A stretch of 64,000 nucleotides of DNA from Phycobacter sedimenti (GTDB taxonomy: Bacteria > Pseudomonadota > Alphaproteobacteria > Rhodobacterales > Rhodobacteraceae): positions 1-64,000 of the forward strand of contig NZ_JBBVGR010000010.1 in the NCBI RefSeq assembly GCF_038148855.1, given 5' to 3'. Shown one piece after another: positions 24,187 through 33,311 of this stretch (position 1 is the stretch's first letter; each line of letters opens with the position of its first letter). The notes under the pieces were generated by a model. It was not told the DNA's origin. It worked only from the letters and a program-made list of their open reading frames with translations, and did no database searches. The position numbers and the translations under genes were made by a program.

Positions 24187-26711
24187 GCCTCACAAAAGAT
24201 CTGTCCCTCGCCTGGCGGTTTGCCCTGCGTGAGCTGCGCAGCGGCCTCAAGGGCTTTCGCATTCTAATTGCCTGCCTTGCCCTGGGTGTCGGGGTCATTG
24301 CCGCCATCGGATCGATCCGCGCCTCGATTGAGGCCGGTCTGTCCCGCGAAGGGGCAACGATGCTTGGCGGCGATGCGGAAATGTCCTTCACCTACCGCTT
24401 TGCAAATGCCGAAGAACGCGTTTGGATGGAAGGGATTTCTGACCGCCTCTCGGAGGTTGTCGATTTCCGCTCCATGGCTGTTGTGGGAGAGGAACGCGCG
24501 CTGACGCAGGTCAAGGCCATCGATGATCTCTACCCGCTGACCGGCCAGCTGCGCCTGAGCCCTGACATTCCGCTCGCTTCTGCGCTGGACGGATCGCAAG
24601 GGCTGCCGGGTGGCCTGATGGAGCGCGTACTCGCCGACCGTCTGGGGCTAGCTACTGGTGACACCTTCCGCCTCGGAAACCAGGATTTCCGCCTGATGGC
24701 CCTGATTGAAAACGAACCGGACGCCGCTGCAGCCGGTTTCACGCTCGGGCCGCGCACCATTGTTGCAACGCAGGCGCTGGCCACGTCCGGCCTGCTGGAG
24801 CCGGGAACGCTCTATTCTTCGAACTACCGGCTGGACCTGCCTGAGGGCGCAAACCTTGCGCAACTTCAGGGTGCCGCCGAAGCCGAATTCGCAGAATCCG
24901 GCATGCGCTGGAAGGATGCCCGCAACGGTGCCCCCGGCATTACCTCCTTCGTGGAACGTCTGGGCGGCTTCCTGGTGCTTGTGGGCCTGTCCGGGTTGGC
25001 CGTGGGCGGCGTCGGAGTGTCTGCCGCCGTGCGTGCCTTTCTCGCGGGCAAGACCGAGACCATCGCCACCCTTCGTACCCTTGGCGCGGAACGGCAGGTG
25101 ATCTTCCTGACCTATTTCCTGCAGATTGGCGTTCTTGCCCTTGCGGGCATTGCTATCGGCATGGTGATCGGCGGGTTTGGCCCCGTCCTGGTCGGGCCGC
25201 TGATTGCCGCGCAACTGCCTTTCCCGGCGATCTTCTCGGTCTATCCCGGTGCCCTCGCGGAAGCTGCACTCTATGGAATTCTGACCGCTTTCATCTTTGC
25301 GCTGTGGCCACTGGCCCGGGCCGAGCGGATCCGCGCAGCCGCCCTGTTCCGGGACGCCTTTGCAGGCGGCAGCATGCTGCCCGCACCACGCTACCTTGTG
25401 GCAACGGCCGTGGCCTTGGCGCTGCTGGTCGGCGCTGCGGCGCTGTTCAGCGGTTCGGTCGAACTCACGCTCTGGACGGCGGCGGGGCTGGGAGGCGCGC
25501 TGGTCATCCTCATGCTGGCGGCGCTCATCCTCGGTCTGATGGCCCGGCGCGGCGCGCGCATTGCGCGCGGGCGCCCCTCCCTCCGCTGGGCGCTGGCGGC
25601 CATCGGCACCTCCCGTGACGGGGCGGTTCCGGCGGTGCTTGCGCTCGGGCTCGGCCTGACGGTTCTGGCCGCCATCGGCCAGATCGACGGCAACATGCGC
25701 CGCGCCATCACCGGCACCCTGCCGGACGTTGCCCCGTCGTATTTCTTCGTGGACATCCAGCGCGACCAGATGCCGAGCTTCCTGGAACGGGTTGAAAACG
25801 ACCCTGCCGTCAGCCGCATCGAAAGCGCGCCGATGCTGCGCGGCGTGGTCACGCAGATCAACGGACGCCCCGCGCGCGAAGTCGCCGGGGATCACTGGGT
25901 CGTACGGGGAGACCGCGGGTTGACCTATGCGGGCGCCAAACCGGCAAATACGCAAGTGACCGCCGGCGCATGGTGGGATGACGACTACAGCGGGCCGCCC
26001 CAAATCAGCCTTGCCGAAGAAGAGGCCGGAGAGCTGGGCATCGCCCTTGGCGACACGATGACCGTGAACGTTCTGGGCCGCGACATCACCGCCACCGTGA
26101 CCAGCTTTCGGTCGGTTGATTTTTCCACCGCGGGCATGGGCTTCGTCATCGCGATGAACGAATCCGCGCTTGCCGCCGCTCCGCATAGCTATATCGCGAC
26201 GGTCTATGCCGAAGCGGAAGCCGAAGCGCAGATCCTGCGGGATCTGGCACAGGAAATGCCGAACATCACGGCCATCCGGGTGCGCGATGCGGTGGATCGT
26301 GTCTCTGACATCCTGCGGCAACTGGCGGCGGCAACCTCCTACGGCGCGGCTGCAACGCTGCTGACCGGGTTCCTGGTGCTGCTGGGCACTGCGGCCGCCG
26401 GTGAGCCTGCCCGCCGTTATGAGGCGGCGCTTCTCAAGACGCTTGGTGCTCCGCGCAGCCAGATCCTCAGCAGCTTTGCGCTCCGCTCGATCATTCTGGG
26501 GGCTGGCGCCGGGATGGTTGCGCTGCTTGCGGGGATCGCGGGCGCCTGGGCGGTGAATTCCTATGTGTTTGAAACCAGCTACAGTATCATCTGGCCCAAT
26601 GCGCTGGCGGTGGTGGGCGGCGGGATCCTGACCACCCTAATGGCAGGGCTTGCCTTTGCCTTGCGCCCCCTTGCGGCGCGTCCGGCCCGCATCCTGCGGG
26701 CGCGGGATTGA
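24183..26711 (+). CDS. ybbP: ABC transporter permease of the FtsX/YbbP family
   Basis: An 842-residue membrane protein of the MacB/FtsX permease class: an N-terminal transmembrane helix (about 18-40), a large periplasmic domain, a central group of helices (about 255-460), a second periplasmic domain and a terminal FtsX block of three helices after residue 710. It overlaps ybbA by 4 bases, so the two are translationally coupled and form one transporter. E. coli YbbP has about 800 residues. Confidence 0.93.
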   Translation: MSLTKDLSLAWRFALRELRSGLKGFRILIACLALGVGVIAAIGSIRASIEAGLSREGATMLGGDAEMSFTYRFANAEERVWMEGISDRLSEVVDFRSMAVVGEERALTQVKAIDDLYPLTGQLRLSPDIPLASALDGSQGLPGGLMERVLADRLGLATGDTFRLGNQDFRLMALIENEPDAAAAGFTLGPRTIVATQALATSGLLEPGTLYSSNYRLDLPEGANLAQLQGAAEAEFAESGMRWKDARNGAPGITSFVERLGGFLVLVGLSGLAVGGVGVSAAVRAFLAGKTETIATLRTLGAERQVIFLTYFLQIGVLALAGIAIGMVIGGFGPVLVGPLIAAQLPFPAIFSVYPGALAEAALYGILTAFIFALWPLARAERIRAAALFRDAFAGGSMLPAPRYLVATAVALALLVGAAALFSGSVELTLWTAAGLGGALVILMLAALILGLMARRGARIARGRPSLRWALAAIGTSRDGAVPAVLALGLGLTVLAAIGQIDGNMRRAITGTLPDVAPSYFFVDIQRDQMPSFLERVENDPAVSRIESAPMLRGVVTQINGRPAREVAGDHWVVRGDRGLTYAGAKPANTQVTAGAWWDDDYSGPPQISLAEEEAGELGIALGDTMTVNVLGRDITATVTSFRSVDFSTAGMGFVIAMNESALAAAPHSYIATVYAEAEAEAQILRDLAQEMPNITAIRVRDAVDRVSDILRQLAAATSYGAAATLLTGFLVLLGTAAAGEPARRYEAALLKTLGAPRSQILSSFALRSIILGAGAGMVALLAGIAGAWAVNSYVFETSYSIIWPNALAVVGGGILTTLMAGLAFALRPLAARPARILRARD

Positions 26712-26743
26712 GCAGGTCGCTCCACAGACGAAAGAACAAGGGA

Positions 26744-27190
26744 TCAACGCGTACAGCCGACGGGCTGCAGGATCTGCAGGAGGGCCACATTGTCGCAAAC
26801 GAGCGAGGCCAGCGTCACATCATCAAGAGACGCGTAAAATGCCTCTGCAGCGGCAGTCAAAGCCTCTTTCAGCCGACAAGCATGGACCAGCGGGCATGTG
26901 TTGTCCACGTCCGCAAAACACTCGACCATGGGGAAACAGCCTTCCAGATCCCGAAAGACGTCACCGATACGGATTTCAGCGGCGTCGCGCCCAAGACTCA
27001 TGCCGCCATTGCGCCCCCGCTGAGTGTTCAGGTACCCCAGCTGACCAAGCTGGTTGATCACCTGGGCCAAGTGGTTTTCAGATATGTTGCAGCATTCGGC
27101 CGTCTCGGTTTTCGTTACCAGCCTGTCCGCATTGGCCGCGCAATACATGAGCAGCCTGACGGCGATATTCGTACGCTTGGTAATTCGCAT
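26744..27190 (-). CDS. nsrR: Rrf2-family nitric-oxide-sensing repressor
   Basis: A 148-residue Rrf2 protein. The N-terminus has the winged helix (MRITKRTNIAVRLLMYCA, then NISENHLAQVINQLG), and three cysteines, C91, C99 and C105, lie where NsrR binds its iron-sulfur cluster (E. coli C91, C96, C102). The C-terminal RLKEAL...LDDVTLASLV stretch is also NsrR-like. NsrR derepresses nitric-oxide defence genes such as hmp when NO destroys the cluster. No NO-detoxifying gene is next to it here. A partial dyad lies 17-38 bases before the start codon. Confidence 0.85.
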   Translation of the reverse strand: MRITKRTNIAVRLLMYCAANADRLVTKTETAECCNISENHLAQVINQLGQLGYLNTQRGRNGGMSLGRDAAEIRIGDVFRDLEGCFPMVECFADVDNTCPLVHACRLKEALTAAAEAFYASLDDVTLASLVCDNVALLQILQPVGCTR

Positions 27191-27206
27191 ATTCTACTCA
27201 CCCCCA

Positions 27207-27228
27207 AATATGCGGATTACAGTATATT
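27207..27228. promoter_or_regulatory. candidate NsrR-type dyad
   Basis: AATATGC (27207-27213) and GTATATT (27222-27228) form an imperfect AT-rich inverted repeat in a 22-base span between nsrR and the divergent gamma-glutamylcyclotransferase-like gene. Its length and AT-rich ends resemble an NsrR operator, but the match is only partial. Confidence 0.35.
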
Positions 27229-27288
27229 AAACCTTCCCGCGCGGTTTGATATGGATCAAGCACGTGAGGGAGACTTTCTGAGGGCCGC

Positions 27289-27861
27289 ATGACAACCCCG
27301 TATTTTTTTGGCTATGGCAGCCTCGTGAACACAGCCACCCATGAGTATCATGATCCGCGTCCCGCGCGCCTGTCGGGCTGGCGCCGCACCTGGGCGCACA
27401 CGGATCTGCGGGATGTTGCTTTCCTCACTGCAATCCCCGCACCGGATCACGCGATAGACGGGTTGATCGCCGCAGTGCCGGGCGCAGATTGGGAAGCCCT
27501 CGATCAAAGGGAGTACGCCTATGATCGCCTCCCGGCGTCCAAGGCCGTGCATCATGACTTGCCGGGCGTACCCGAAATCTCTGTCTACGCAGTACCACAA
27601 ACGCGCCAGAAGCCCGGATCCGAACGGCATCCCATTTTGCAAAGCTATCTTGACGTGGTTCTGCAGGGATACCTGAACGTCTTTGGTAAAGATGGGGCCA
27701 TCGCCTTCATGGAGACGACAGACGGATGGGATGCTCCGATTCTGGATGACCGCAGCGCCCCCATCTACCCACGCCACCAGACGATCACTGCACAGGAACG
27801 CAGCCTTTTTGACGCCCTGATCGAAAGTGTCGGCGCGCGCAGGATCTCTTTGAAAGAATGA
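27289..27861 (+). CDS. gamma-glutamylcyclotransferase-like protein
   Basis: A 190-residue protein with the family's opening motif FFGYGSLV for binding the gamma-glutamyl group, followed by RPARLSGWRR and a downstream acidic segment (ALDQREYAYDRL) holding the probable catalytic glutamate. Members release 5-oxoproline from gamma-glutamyl peptides or glutathione. It is divergent from nsrR; whether NsrR controls it is a guess from position. There is no DUF or ChaC-specific insertion, so the exact substrate is uncertain. Confidence 0.75.
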   Translation: MTTPYFFGYGSLVNTATHEYHDPRPARLSGWRRTWAHTDLRDVAFLTAIPAPDHAIDGLIAAVPGADWEALDQREYAYDRLPASKAVHHDLPGVPEISVYAVPQTRQKPGSERHPILQSYLDVVLQGYLNVFGKDGAIAFMETTDGWDAPILDDRSAPIYPRHQTITAQERSLFDALIESVGARRISLKE

Positions 27862-28110
27862 GAGCTGCAACGCGGGCAGACGGTCGCCTGGACTAAAGCA
27901 CTGTGAAGCTCCGGCGACGAGCTGGGGGCCATTGCCAACCGCACGAATGACGGGAGGTCGCGCAGGAAGAGCAGCTCGTTCATGACAGTGATCACGCTGC
28001 CTGCGGCCTATTCGAGACAGTTTCCACGGGTTTCGAAGGCTGGTGTGTCATGGGTATCCGCCGCAACGCACCATCGACAGGATCAGGGTATAGCGGCTAG
28101 GACTGGGAAC

Positions 28111-29301
28111 ATGATTTCAAAAACCCTGCTTAATATTCAACGCCTCACCCGGCAACTCTGGATTCGGGTCGTCCTGATCTCGCTGTGCTCGCTGCTGGCG
28201 CTGGTACTCGCCCCCTTGCTGACACCCGTCTTGCCGGATGCGCTCAACACACGGTTCGGACGCGAGGCCGTTCTGCCCATCCTGACGATCCTGGCCTCAG
28301 GCATGCTGGCGGTGACGACCTTTTCGCTCAACGTCATGGTCAGCGCCTATCGCACAGCCTCTTCGATGGCCACGCCACGGGTCTATCGGTTGCTCCTGGA
28401 AGACACCGTGACGCAAAGCGTTCTCGCCACCTTTGTAGGCGGATTTGTGTATTCCCTGAGTGCAATCATCCTGTTTCGCGCCGAATTCTACGCCCCGCAG
28501 TCCGCCATTGTTGTCTTTGGCATGACCATCTTCGTCGTGGTTCTGATCGTGATCGCGATCCTGCGCTGGATCGATCATCTGTCGGGGCTGGGCAGCATGG
28601 ATCACACGCTCCGCATGATCGAGACCCGCGCCCGAACCAGTCTCATTCAACGGGCCAAACGCCCTTGTCTTGGCGGACAAGAAGCCAAGAACGACGACTG
28701 CCCCGCTGGCGGCAATCCGATCCCGGCAAAGAACAGCGGCTTTGTCCGGTTCGTCGACATGGCGCGCCTGAATGAGACCGCCGAAAAGGGCAATGCACAT
28801 ATCACCCTGCATCGCCGACCCGGAGATTTCGTGTTGCGAGGTCGCCCCGTGGCCTGGGCCGAAGGTCTGGACAAAGCCGGGTGCGCGGACCTTTCCTCCG
28901 CCTTCGAGATCGGCGATGTGCGCAGTTTCGATCAGGATCCCCGCTTTGGCCTCACGCTATTGGCCGAAACCGCGCAAAAGGCGCTCTCTCCCGGTGTGAA
29001 TGATCCGGGCACGGCCATTGAGGTGATGGGACGTCTTGAACGGCTGCTGTGGGAGACACTGGAAGAAAGCCCTTCCGATCAGGACTGTATGTTCAAAAAT
29101 GTCAGCCTGGTCCCGGTCGCCCCGCGCAGCCTTTTGAACAACAGCTTTGCGCCGATCGCACAAAGCGGTGCCGAAGATACGCAAGTGATGGATTGGATGG
29201 ACAAGGCCCTGTGCGCTCTTGCGCAGCATCCCACCGACGGATTGGCAAATGCCGCCGAGGCGCTGCGCCTTGAGCTGTTCCCGAAGGCAACGCAAGACTA
29301 G
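28111..29301 (+). CDS. DUF2254 family membrane protein
   Basis: A 396-residue protein of the DUF2254 family: four predicted membrane helices in the first 170 residues (around 14-34, 57-77, 105-128, 138-160), then a soluble domain with the family segments LRMIETRARTS and FGLTLLAETAQKALSPGVNDPGTA. No function is established. Start ATG 28111 gives a normal N-terminus; longer reading adds an unlikely leader. The gap before it (27862-28110) shows nothing recognisable. A bidirectional terminator follows. Confidence 0.85.
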   Translation: MISKTLLNIQRLTRQLWIRVVLISLCSLLALVLAPLLTPVLPDALNTRFGREAVLPILTILASGMLAVTTFSLNVMVSAYRTASSMATPRVYRLLLEDTVTQSVLATFVGGFVYSLSAIILFRAEFYAPQSAIVVFGMTIFVVVLIVIAILRWIDHLSGLGSMDHTLRMIETRARTSLIQRAKRPCLGGQEAKNDDCPAGGNPIPAKNSGFVRFVDMARLNETAEKGNAHITLHRRPGDFVLRGRPVAWAEGLDKAGCADLSSAFEIGDVRSFDQDPRFGLTLLAETAQKALSPGVNDPGTAIEVMGRLERLLWETLEESPSDQDCMFKNVSLVPVAPRSLLNNSFAPIAQSGAEDTQVMDWMDKALCALAQHPTDGLANAAEALRLELFPKATQD

Positions 29302-29314
29302 CCCAGCCAAAGAA

Positions 29315-29345
29315 AAACGGCCCGCACACTGCGGACCGTTTGTTC
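29315..29345. terminator. bidirectional intrinsic terminator between DUF2254 and gltX
   Basis: A-rich arm plus stem (29315-29325) pairs with GCGGACCGTTT (29331-29341), one C-A mismatch, loop ACACT. AAAAA on the left and TTTGTT on the right give a T-run on each strand, fitting the two convergent genes. Confidence 0.75.
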
Positions 29346-29379
29346 GAATTCTGCACGTGCCGAAGAAGGCCGTCCAGCG

Positions 29380-30705
29380 TCAGCCCTTTGCGCGGACCCT
29401 TTCCATCAAGGCCAGAAGCGCGCTCATATCGGGGCCGCGTTCCATGCCGGTCACGGCCTTGCGCAGCGGCATGAACAGGGATTTGCCCTTGCGACCCGTG
29501 GCCTCTTTGACGGCTGCAGTCCAGCTGCCCCAGGTCGTCGCATCGTATGGGCCATCGGGAAGCATTGTCATTGCCTCGGCGATGAAGTCCTTGTCCTCAT
29601 CAGCGATCAGCGGCTCAGCGCCATCGCGGCACAGCGCCCACCAGCCCTCAAGATCCTTGAGCGTGGTGATGTTTTCCTTGGCCACATCCCAGAAGGCAGC
29701 CTGCTTGTCCGCCGGAACGCCCAAGCCTTCGATCTGCGCCTGCACCGCCTCAACCGGCAGGGTTTGCAGGTAGCGGCCGGTCAGCGGGAACAGATCCTGC
29801 ACGTCGAATTTCGTGGGGGCCGAGCCGAAACGTCCGATGTCAAAGCCCTCGATCAGCTCGGCCATGTCAGAGCGCAGCTCGACCGGGTCAGACGAGCCAA
29901 GGCGCGCCATAAGGCTAAGCAGAGCCATCGGCTGCACACCCTGCTCACGCAGATCACGCAGAGCCAGCGTACCCAGACGTTTGGAGAGCGCCTCGCCCTG
30001 CGGGCCGGTCAGCAGCGAATGGTGGGCAAATTCGGGAACCGCGCCGCCCAGCGCCTCGATGATCTGTATCTGGGTGGCGGTATTTGTCACGTGGTCCGAT
30101 CCGCGCACCACATGGGTGACGCCGAATTCGGTGTCATCCACCACCGAAGCGAGCGTGTAAAGGAACTGCCCGTCGCCCCGGATCAGCACCGGGTCCGAAA
30201 CCGAAGCCGCATCGATCGAGATATCGCCCAAGATGCCATCGGCCCATTCGATACGTTCCTGATCCAGCTTGAAGCGCCACACACCATCACCGCGCTCGGC
30301 GCGCAGGGCCGCTTTTTCATCATCCGAGAGGGCCAGGGCGGCGCGGTCATAGACCGGCGGCTTGCCCATGTTGAGCTGCTTCTTGCGCTTGAGGTCCAGC
30401 TCGGTCGGGGTTTCGAAGGCCTCATAAAAACGCCCGATCTCGCGCAGTTTGTCCGCTGCCTCGTGATAGCGGTCCAACCGTTCGGACTGACGCTCCACAC
30501 GGTCCCATTGCAGGCCCAGCCACTCCAGATCCTGTTTGATCGCATCGACGTATTCTTCCTTGGACCGCTCCGGGTCGGTATCGTCGATGCGCAGGATGAA
30601 GGTCCCGCCAGCCTTGCGGGCGATCAGGTAATTCATCAGCGCTGTGCGCAGGTTTCCCACGTGGATGTAACCAGTGGGCGAGGGAGCAAAACGGGTGGTG
30701 GTCAT
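29380..30705 (-). CDS. gltX: glutamyl-tRNA synthetase
   Basis: A 441-residue class I aminoacyl-tRNA synthetase. The HIGH-type signature is HVGN at residues 15-18 (PSPTGYIHVGN), and the KMSKS-type loop reads ALSKRLG near residue 245. It charges tRNA-Glu; related alphaproteobacteria often have two GltX copies, one also charging tRNA-Gln, and which one this is cannot be told here. Start ATG 30705 has a good GGAG upstream. Confidence 0.94.
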   Translation of the reverse strand: MTTTRFAPSPTGYIHVGNLRTALMNYLIARKAGGTFILRIDDTDPERSKEEYVDAIKQDLEWLGLQWDRVERQSERLDRYHEAADKLREIGRFYEAFETPTELDLKRKKQLNMGKPPVYDRAALALSDDEKAALRAERGDGVWRFKLDQERIEWADGILGDISIDAASVSDPVLIRGDGQFLYTLASVVDDTEFGVTHVVRGSDHVTNTATQIQIIEALGGAVPEFAHHSLLTGPQGEALSKRLGTLALRDLREQGVQPMALLSLMARLGSSDPVELRSDMAELIEGFDIGRFGSAPTKFDVQDLFPLTGRYLQTLPVEAVQAQIEGLGVPADKQAAFWDVAKENITTLKDLEGWWALCRDGAEPLIADEDKDFIAEAMTMLPDGPYDATTWGSWTAAVKEATGRKGKSLFMPLRKAVTGMERGPDMSALLALMERVRAKG

Positions 30706-30924
30706 CAATGGTCTCCTGTTGACCTGCCCCATCTCACAGAAGAGCTGTTTTGTCCAGTTTTCCAAGCGGTGCTGGAGAGCCGGCGCGCGCCTCGGCCCAC
30801 ACTTACCTCACGTTTCCGTGATCAAAACCGCCGACGGACTTGCAACCCCTGCGCGCGCCCTACCTCTGCGCAAGGCCACATCGCATAATTCAGCCTGACC
30901 ACGGACAGAGAGGAGACCAAAGAC

Positions 30925-31857
30925 ATGACCCTGAAATTATCCCGCCGAGCCGCTTTGACCGGTGCAGCAGCCCTGCCCCTTGCAGCGACCGCCGCGCCCG
31001 CCCTTGCCGATGGACACGCCGCCAAGGCCCCCGCAAGCCACACGCGCAGCTTCAAACTGGGTGATTTTACCGTCACCACCCTGCTCGACGGCAGCCTGCC
31101 GCGTGACGGCGCCAAGGAGATCTTTGGCGGCGGTGCAACGGACGAAGAATTCGCCGAAGTCTCTGCTCAGAACTTCATTCCGGCCGATATGGCGCAGTTC
31201 TTCTTCACCCCGACACTGGTAGATACCGGCAGTGAAAAGGTGCTGTTTGATACCGGCCTCGGACAGGGCGGCATCCAAAAGGCCCTGGCCGAAGCGGGCG
31301 TCACCCCCGATCAGATCGACGTGGTGGTTCTGACCCACATGCACCCCGACCATATCGGCGGCATGACCACCGACGGCGCGGCGACTTTTGCCAATGCGCG
31401 CTATGTGACCGGACGCGCCGAATATGACTTCTGGTCCAAGATGGACGCCGGCAACCGGGTTGGCGATCTGGTGGCCCAGAAAGTGACCCCCATGGCCGAG
31501 AAGATGTCCTTCATCGAGGATGGCGGCGAGGTTGCATCGGGCATCTCCGCCATGGCGGCCTTCGGGCATACGCCCGGCCACATGACCTACATGCTCGACA
31601 GTGGTGGACAGCAGCTGGTGCTGACGGCAGATCTTGCCAACCACTACGTGTGGTCCTTTGCCCATCCTGAATGGGAAGTCAGGTTCGACATGGACAAGGA
31701 AGCCGCCACCGCATCGCGTCGCCGTGTCATGGACATGCTGGCTACAAGCCGTACGCCGATGATCGGCTATCACATGCCCTTCCCGGCTGCCGGTTTCGTG
31801 GAAACCCGCGGCGATGGCTTCCGCTTTGTGCCCGTCAGCTATCAGATGATGGGCTGA
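30925..31857 (+). CDS. Tat-exported metallo-beta-lactamase-fold hydrolase
   Basis: A 310-residue MBL-fold protein. Metal ligands are intact: HxHxDH at H138, H140, D142, H143 (LTHMHPDHIGG), then HTPGH and later a GYHMPFP histidine. The N-terminus is a twin-arginine signal (LSRRAALTG, cleavage near PALA), so it acts in the periplasm. GAGAGGAGA precedes the ATG. Members are lactonases, phosphodiesterases or thiol hydrolases; the substrate is not evident. Its 3' end overlaps the convergent oxidoreductase by 23 bases. Confidence 0.85.
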   Translation: MTLKLSRRAALTGAAALPLAATAAPALADGHAAKAPASHTRSFKLGDFTVTTLLDGSLPRDGAKEIFGGGATDEEFAEVSAQNFIPADMAQFFFTPTLVDTGSEKVLFDTGLGQGGIQKALAEAGVTPDQIDVVVLTHMHPDHIGGMTTDGAATFANARYVTGRAEYDFWSKMDAGNRVGDLVAQKVTPMAEKMSFIEDGGEVASGISAMAAFGHTPGHMTYMLDSGGQQLVLTADLANHYVWSFAHPEWEVRFDMDKEAATASRRRVMDMLATSRTPMIGYHMPFPAAGFVETRGDGFRFVPVSYQMMG

Positions 31858-33211
31858 GAGACGCAGAGGCCGCGACGGTGACATCAGGCGTGGGCGTTAC
31901 AGCCCGCGCCTTTTTCGTGAATCGGTCCAGCGCAAAGGCGCGCGGATCCACGATCGGCGTATCCCCCGTGACAAGATCGGCCGTCAGACGCCCCGCTGCG
32001 GGGCCGATGCCAAACCCATGCCCCGAATACCCCGTGGAGACGAAAAGCCCCGGCAGGTCATCCACCTGAGAGATCACCGGTAGGGCATCGGGCGTCACGT
32101 CGATCATACCGCCCCAGCTTTGCACGACATCGGCGCCCTGAAGGACCGGAAACGCCTTTTGCGCCGCCGCCCAACTGTTTCGGATTGCCTTCTGCGACGG
32201 TTCAGGATCCAGCACACGGCAAGCCTCGAAGGGGGTGTGCTGATCCGGTTGCCAGCGTCTGCTCTGAGCCGCCTCAACGCGCCAGCGATCGGACAGGCGG
32301 AACCGCAGGGAGCGCCATTCCTCAAGGAAGGCAGGCACGAACTTCAGGGCCAGGCGGAAACTGTCGGGCACCAGATCCACCACGTTTTCGGCTCCATCGG
32401 CAATCGAGTAGCCACCATCGGCCCGTTTGCGCAGGGCAAAGCCCTTGGCCCACATGGCGACTTCGGGTCCTTCCTGCACCGCCGATGTCCGCAGCACCGA
32501 GTTCAGCACCTTGAGCTGCGGCAGCCAGACGCCCGCATTGCCAAGGAACAGCCGCGACCAGGCACCGCCAGCGACCACCACGGCAGAACACTCCACGCGG
32601 CCGCGCTCGGTCATCACGCCGCAAATCTTCCCGGCTTCGGTTTCGACACTACGCACCGCGCATTCGGTCATGACTTTCGCCCCGGCGGCACGCGCCGCGC
32701 TGGCAATCGCGTGGGTGGCCAGTTGCGGCTCGGCCCGGCCATCCTGCGGCGTATGCAGGGCCGCAATCGTCCCGGTCTGGTGCCCAGGCATCAGCGCCGC
32801 CAGTTGTTGCCCGCGCACCATCCGGGCAGGCGCGCCGAAGGGTGCCATATGCTTGGCCCAGGCTTCGAGATCGGCCGCGGCTTTCTCGCGCTCGGCGGTG
32901 AACAGGATACCCGCGCGGGTAAAACCGGTGGGATGGCCCGTGCGTTCCTCAAGCCCCTCCCAGATCTCCATGGCCTTTGCCATCAACGGCAATTCGCGGG
33001 GATCACGCTGGGACATGCGTACCCATCCCCAGTTGCGCGAGCTTTGCTCGGCGCCGATCTGGCCTTTTTCGCACAGCAGAACAGAGTAGCCCCGCTCGGC
33101 CAGTTCCAGAGCGGTGGTGGCGCCGATGATTCCCCCGCCGATGACGACCGCATCGACACGTTTGGGCAGGGCAAGATCAGCTTGGAAATGGGGCAGCTTA
33201 GGTCCAGGCAT
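31835..33211 (-). CDS. FAD-dependent amino-acid oxidase-type oxidoreductase (DAO family)
   Basis: A 458-residue DAO-fold flavoprotein: FAD-binding GGGIIGATTALELAERG near residue 25, then the substrate domain, and a C-terminal FVSTGYSGHGFGIGPAAG block that binds the flavin. The closest type is DadA / glycine oxidase-like enzymes that oxidise amines to imines. The ATG at 33211 is the first plausible start; the longer reading begins at TTG. Substrate unknown. Confidence 0.82.
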   Translation of the reverse strand: MPGPKLPHFQADLALPKRVDAVVIGGGIIGATTALELAERGYSVLLCEKGQIGAEQSSRNWGWVRMSQRDPRELPLMAKAMEIWEGLEERTGHPTGFTRAGILFTAEREKAAADLEAWAKHMAPFGAPARMVRGQQLAALMPGHQTGTIAALHTPQDGRAEPQLATHAIASAARAAGAKVMTECAVRSVETEAGKICGVMTERGRVECSAVVVAGGAWSRLFLGNAGVWLPQLKVLNSVLRTSAVQEGPEVAMWAKGFALRKRADGGYSIADGAENVVDLVPDSFRLALKFVPAFLEEWRSLRFRLSDRWRVEAAQSRRWQPDQHTPFEACRVLDPEPSQKAIRNSWAAAQKAFPVLQGADVVQSWGGMIDVTPDALPVISQVDDLPGLFVSTGYSGHGFGIGPAAGRLTADLVTGDTPIVDPRAFALDRFTKKARAVTPTPDVTVAASASLSPSSDS

Positions 33212-33311
33212 GAGAAGGTTAATGCCGCGCGGCGCAGGCGCGGTCCATAGGTCAAAATGGCCCAAACGCGCGCAAGCGATCAGCTGTGGTTTTTTGGCGT
33301 CAGCCGGCCCG

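Noticed and set aside
24648..26321. Minus-strand open frame opposite ybbP
   Set aside because: Histidine- and arginine-rich antisense frame with no motifs; ybbP with its ATGA coupling to ybbA is certain.
27765..27995. 76-residue minus-strand frame between the cyclotransferase-like and DUF2254 genes
   Set aside because: Overlaps the 3' end of a real gene, has no ribosome binding site and no recognised family.
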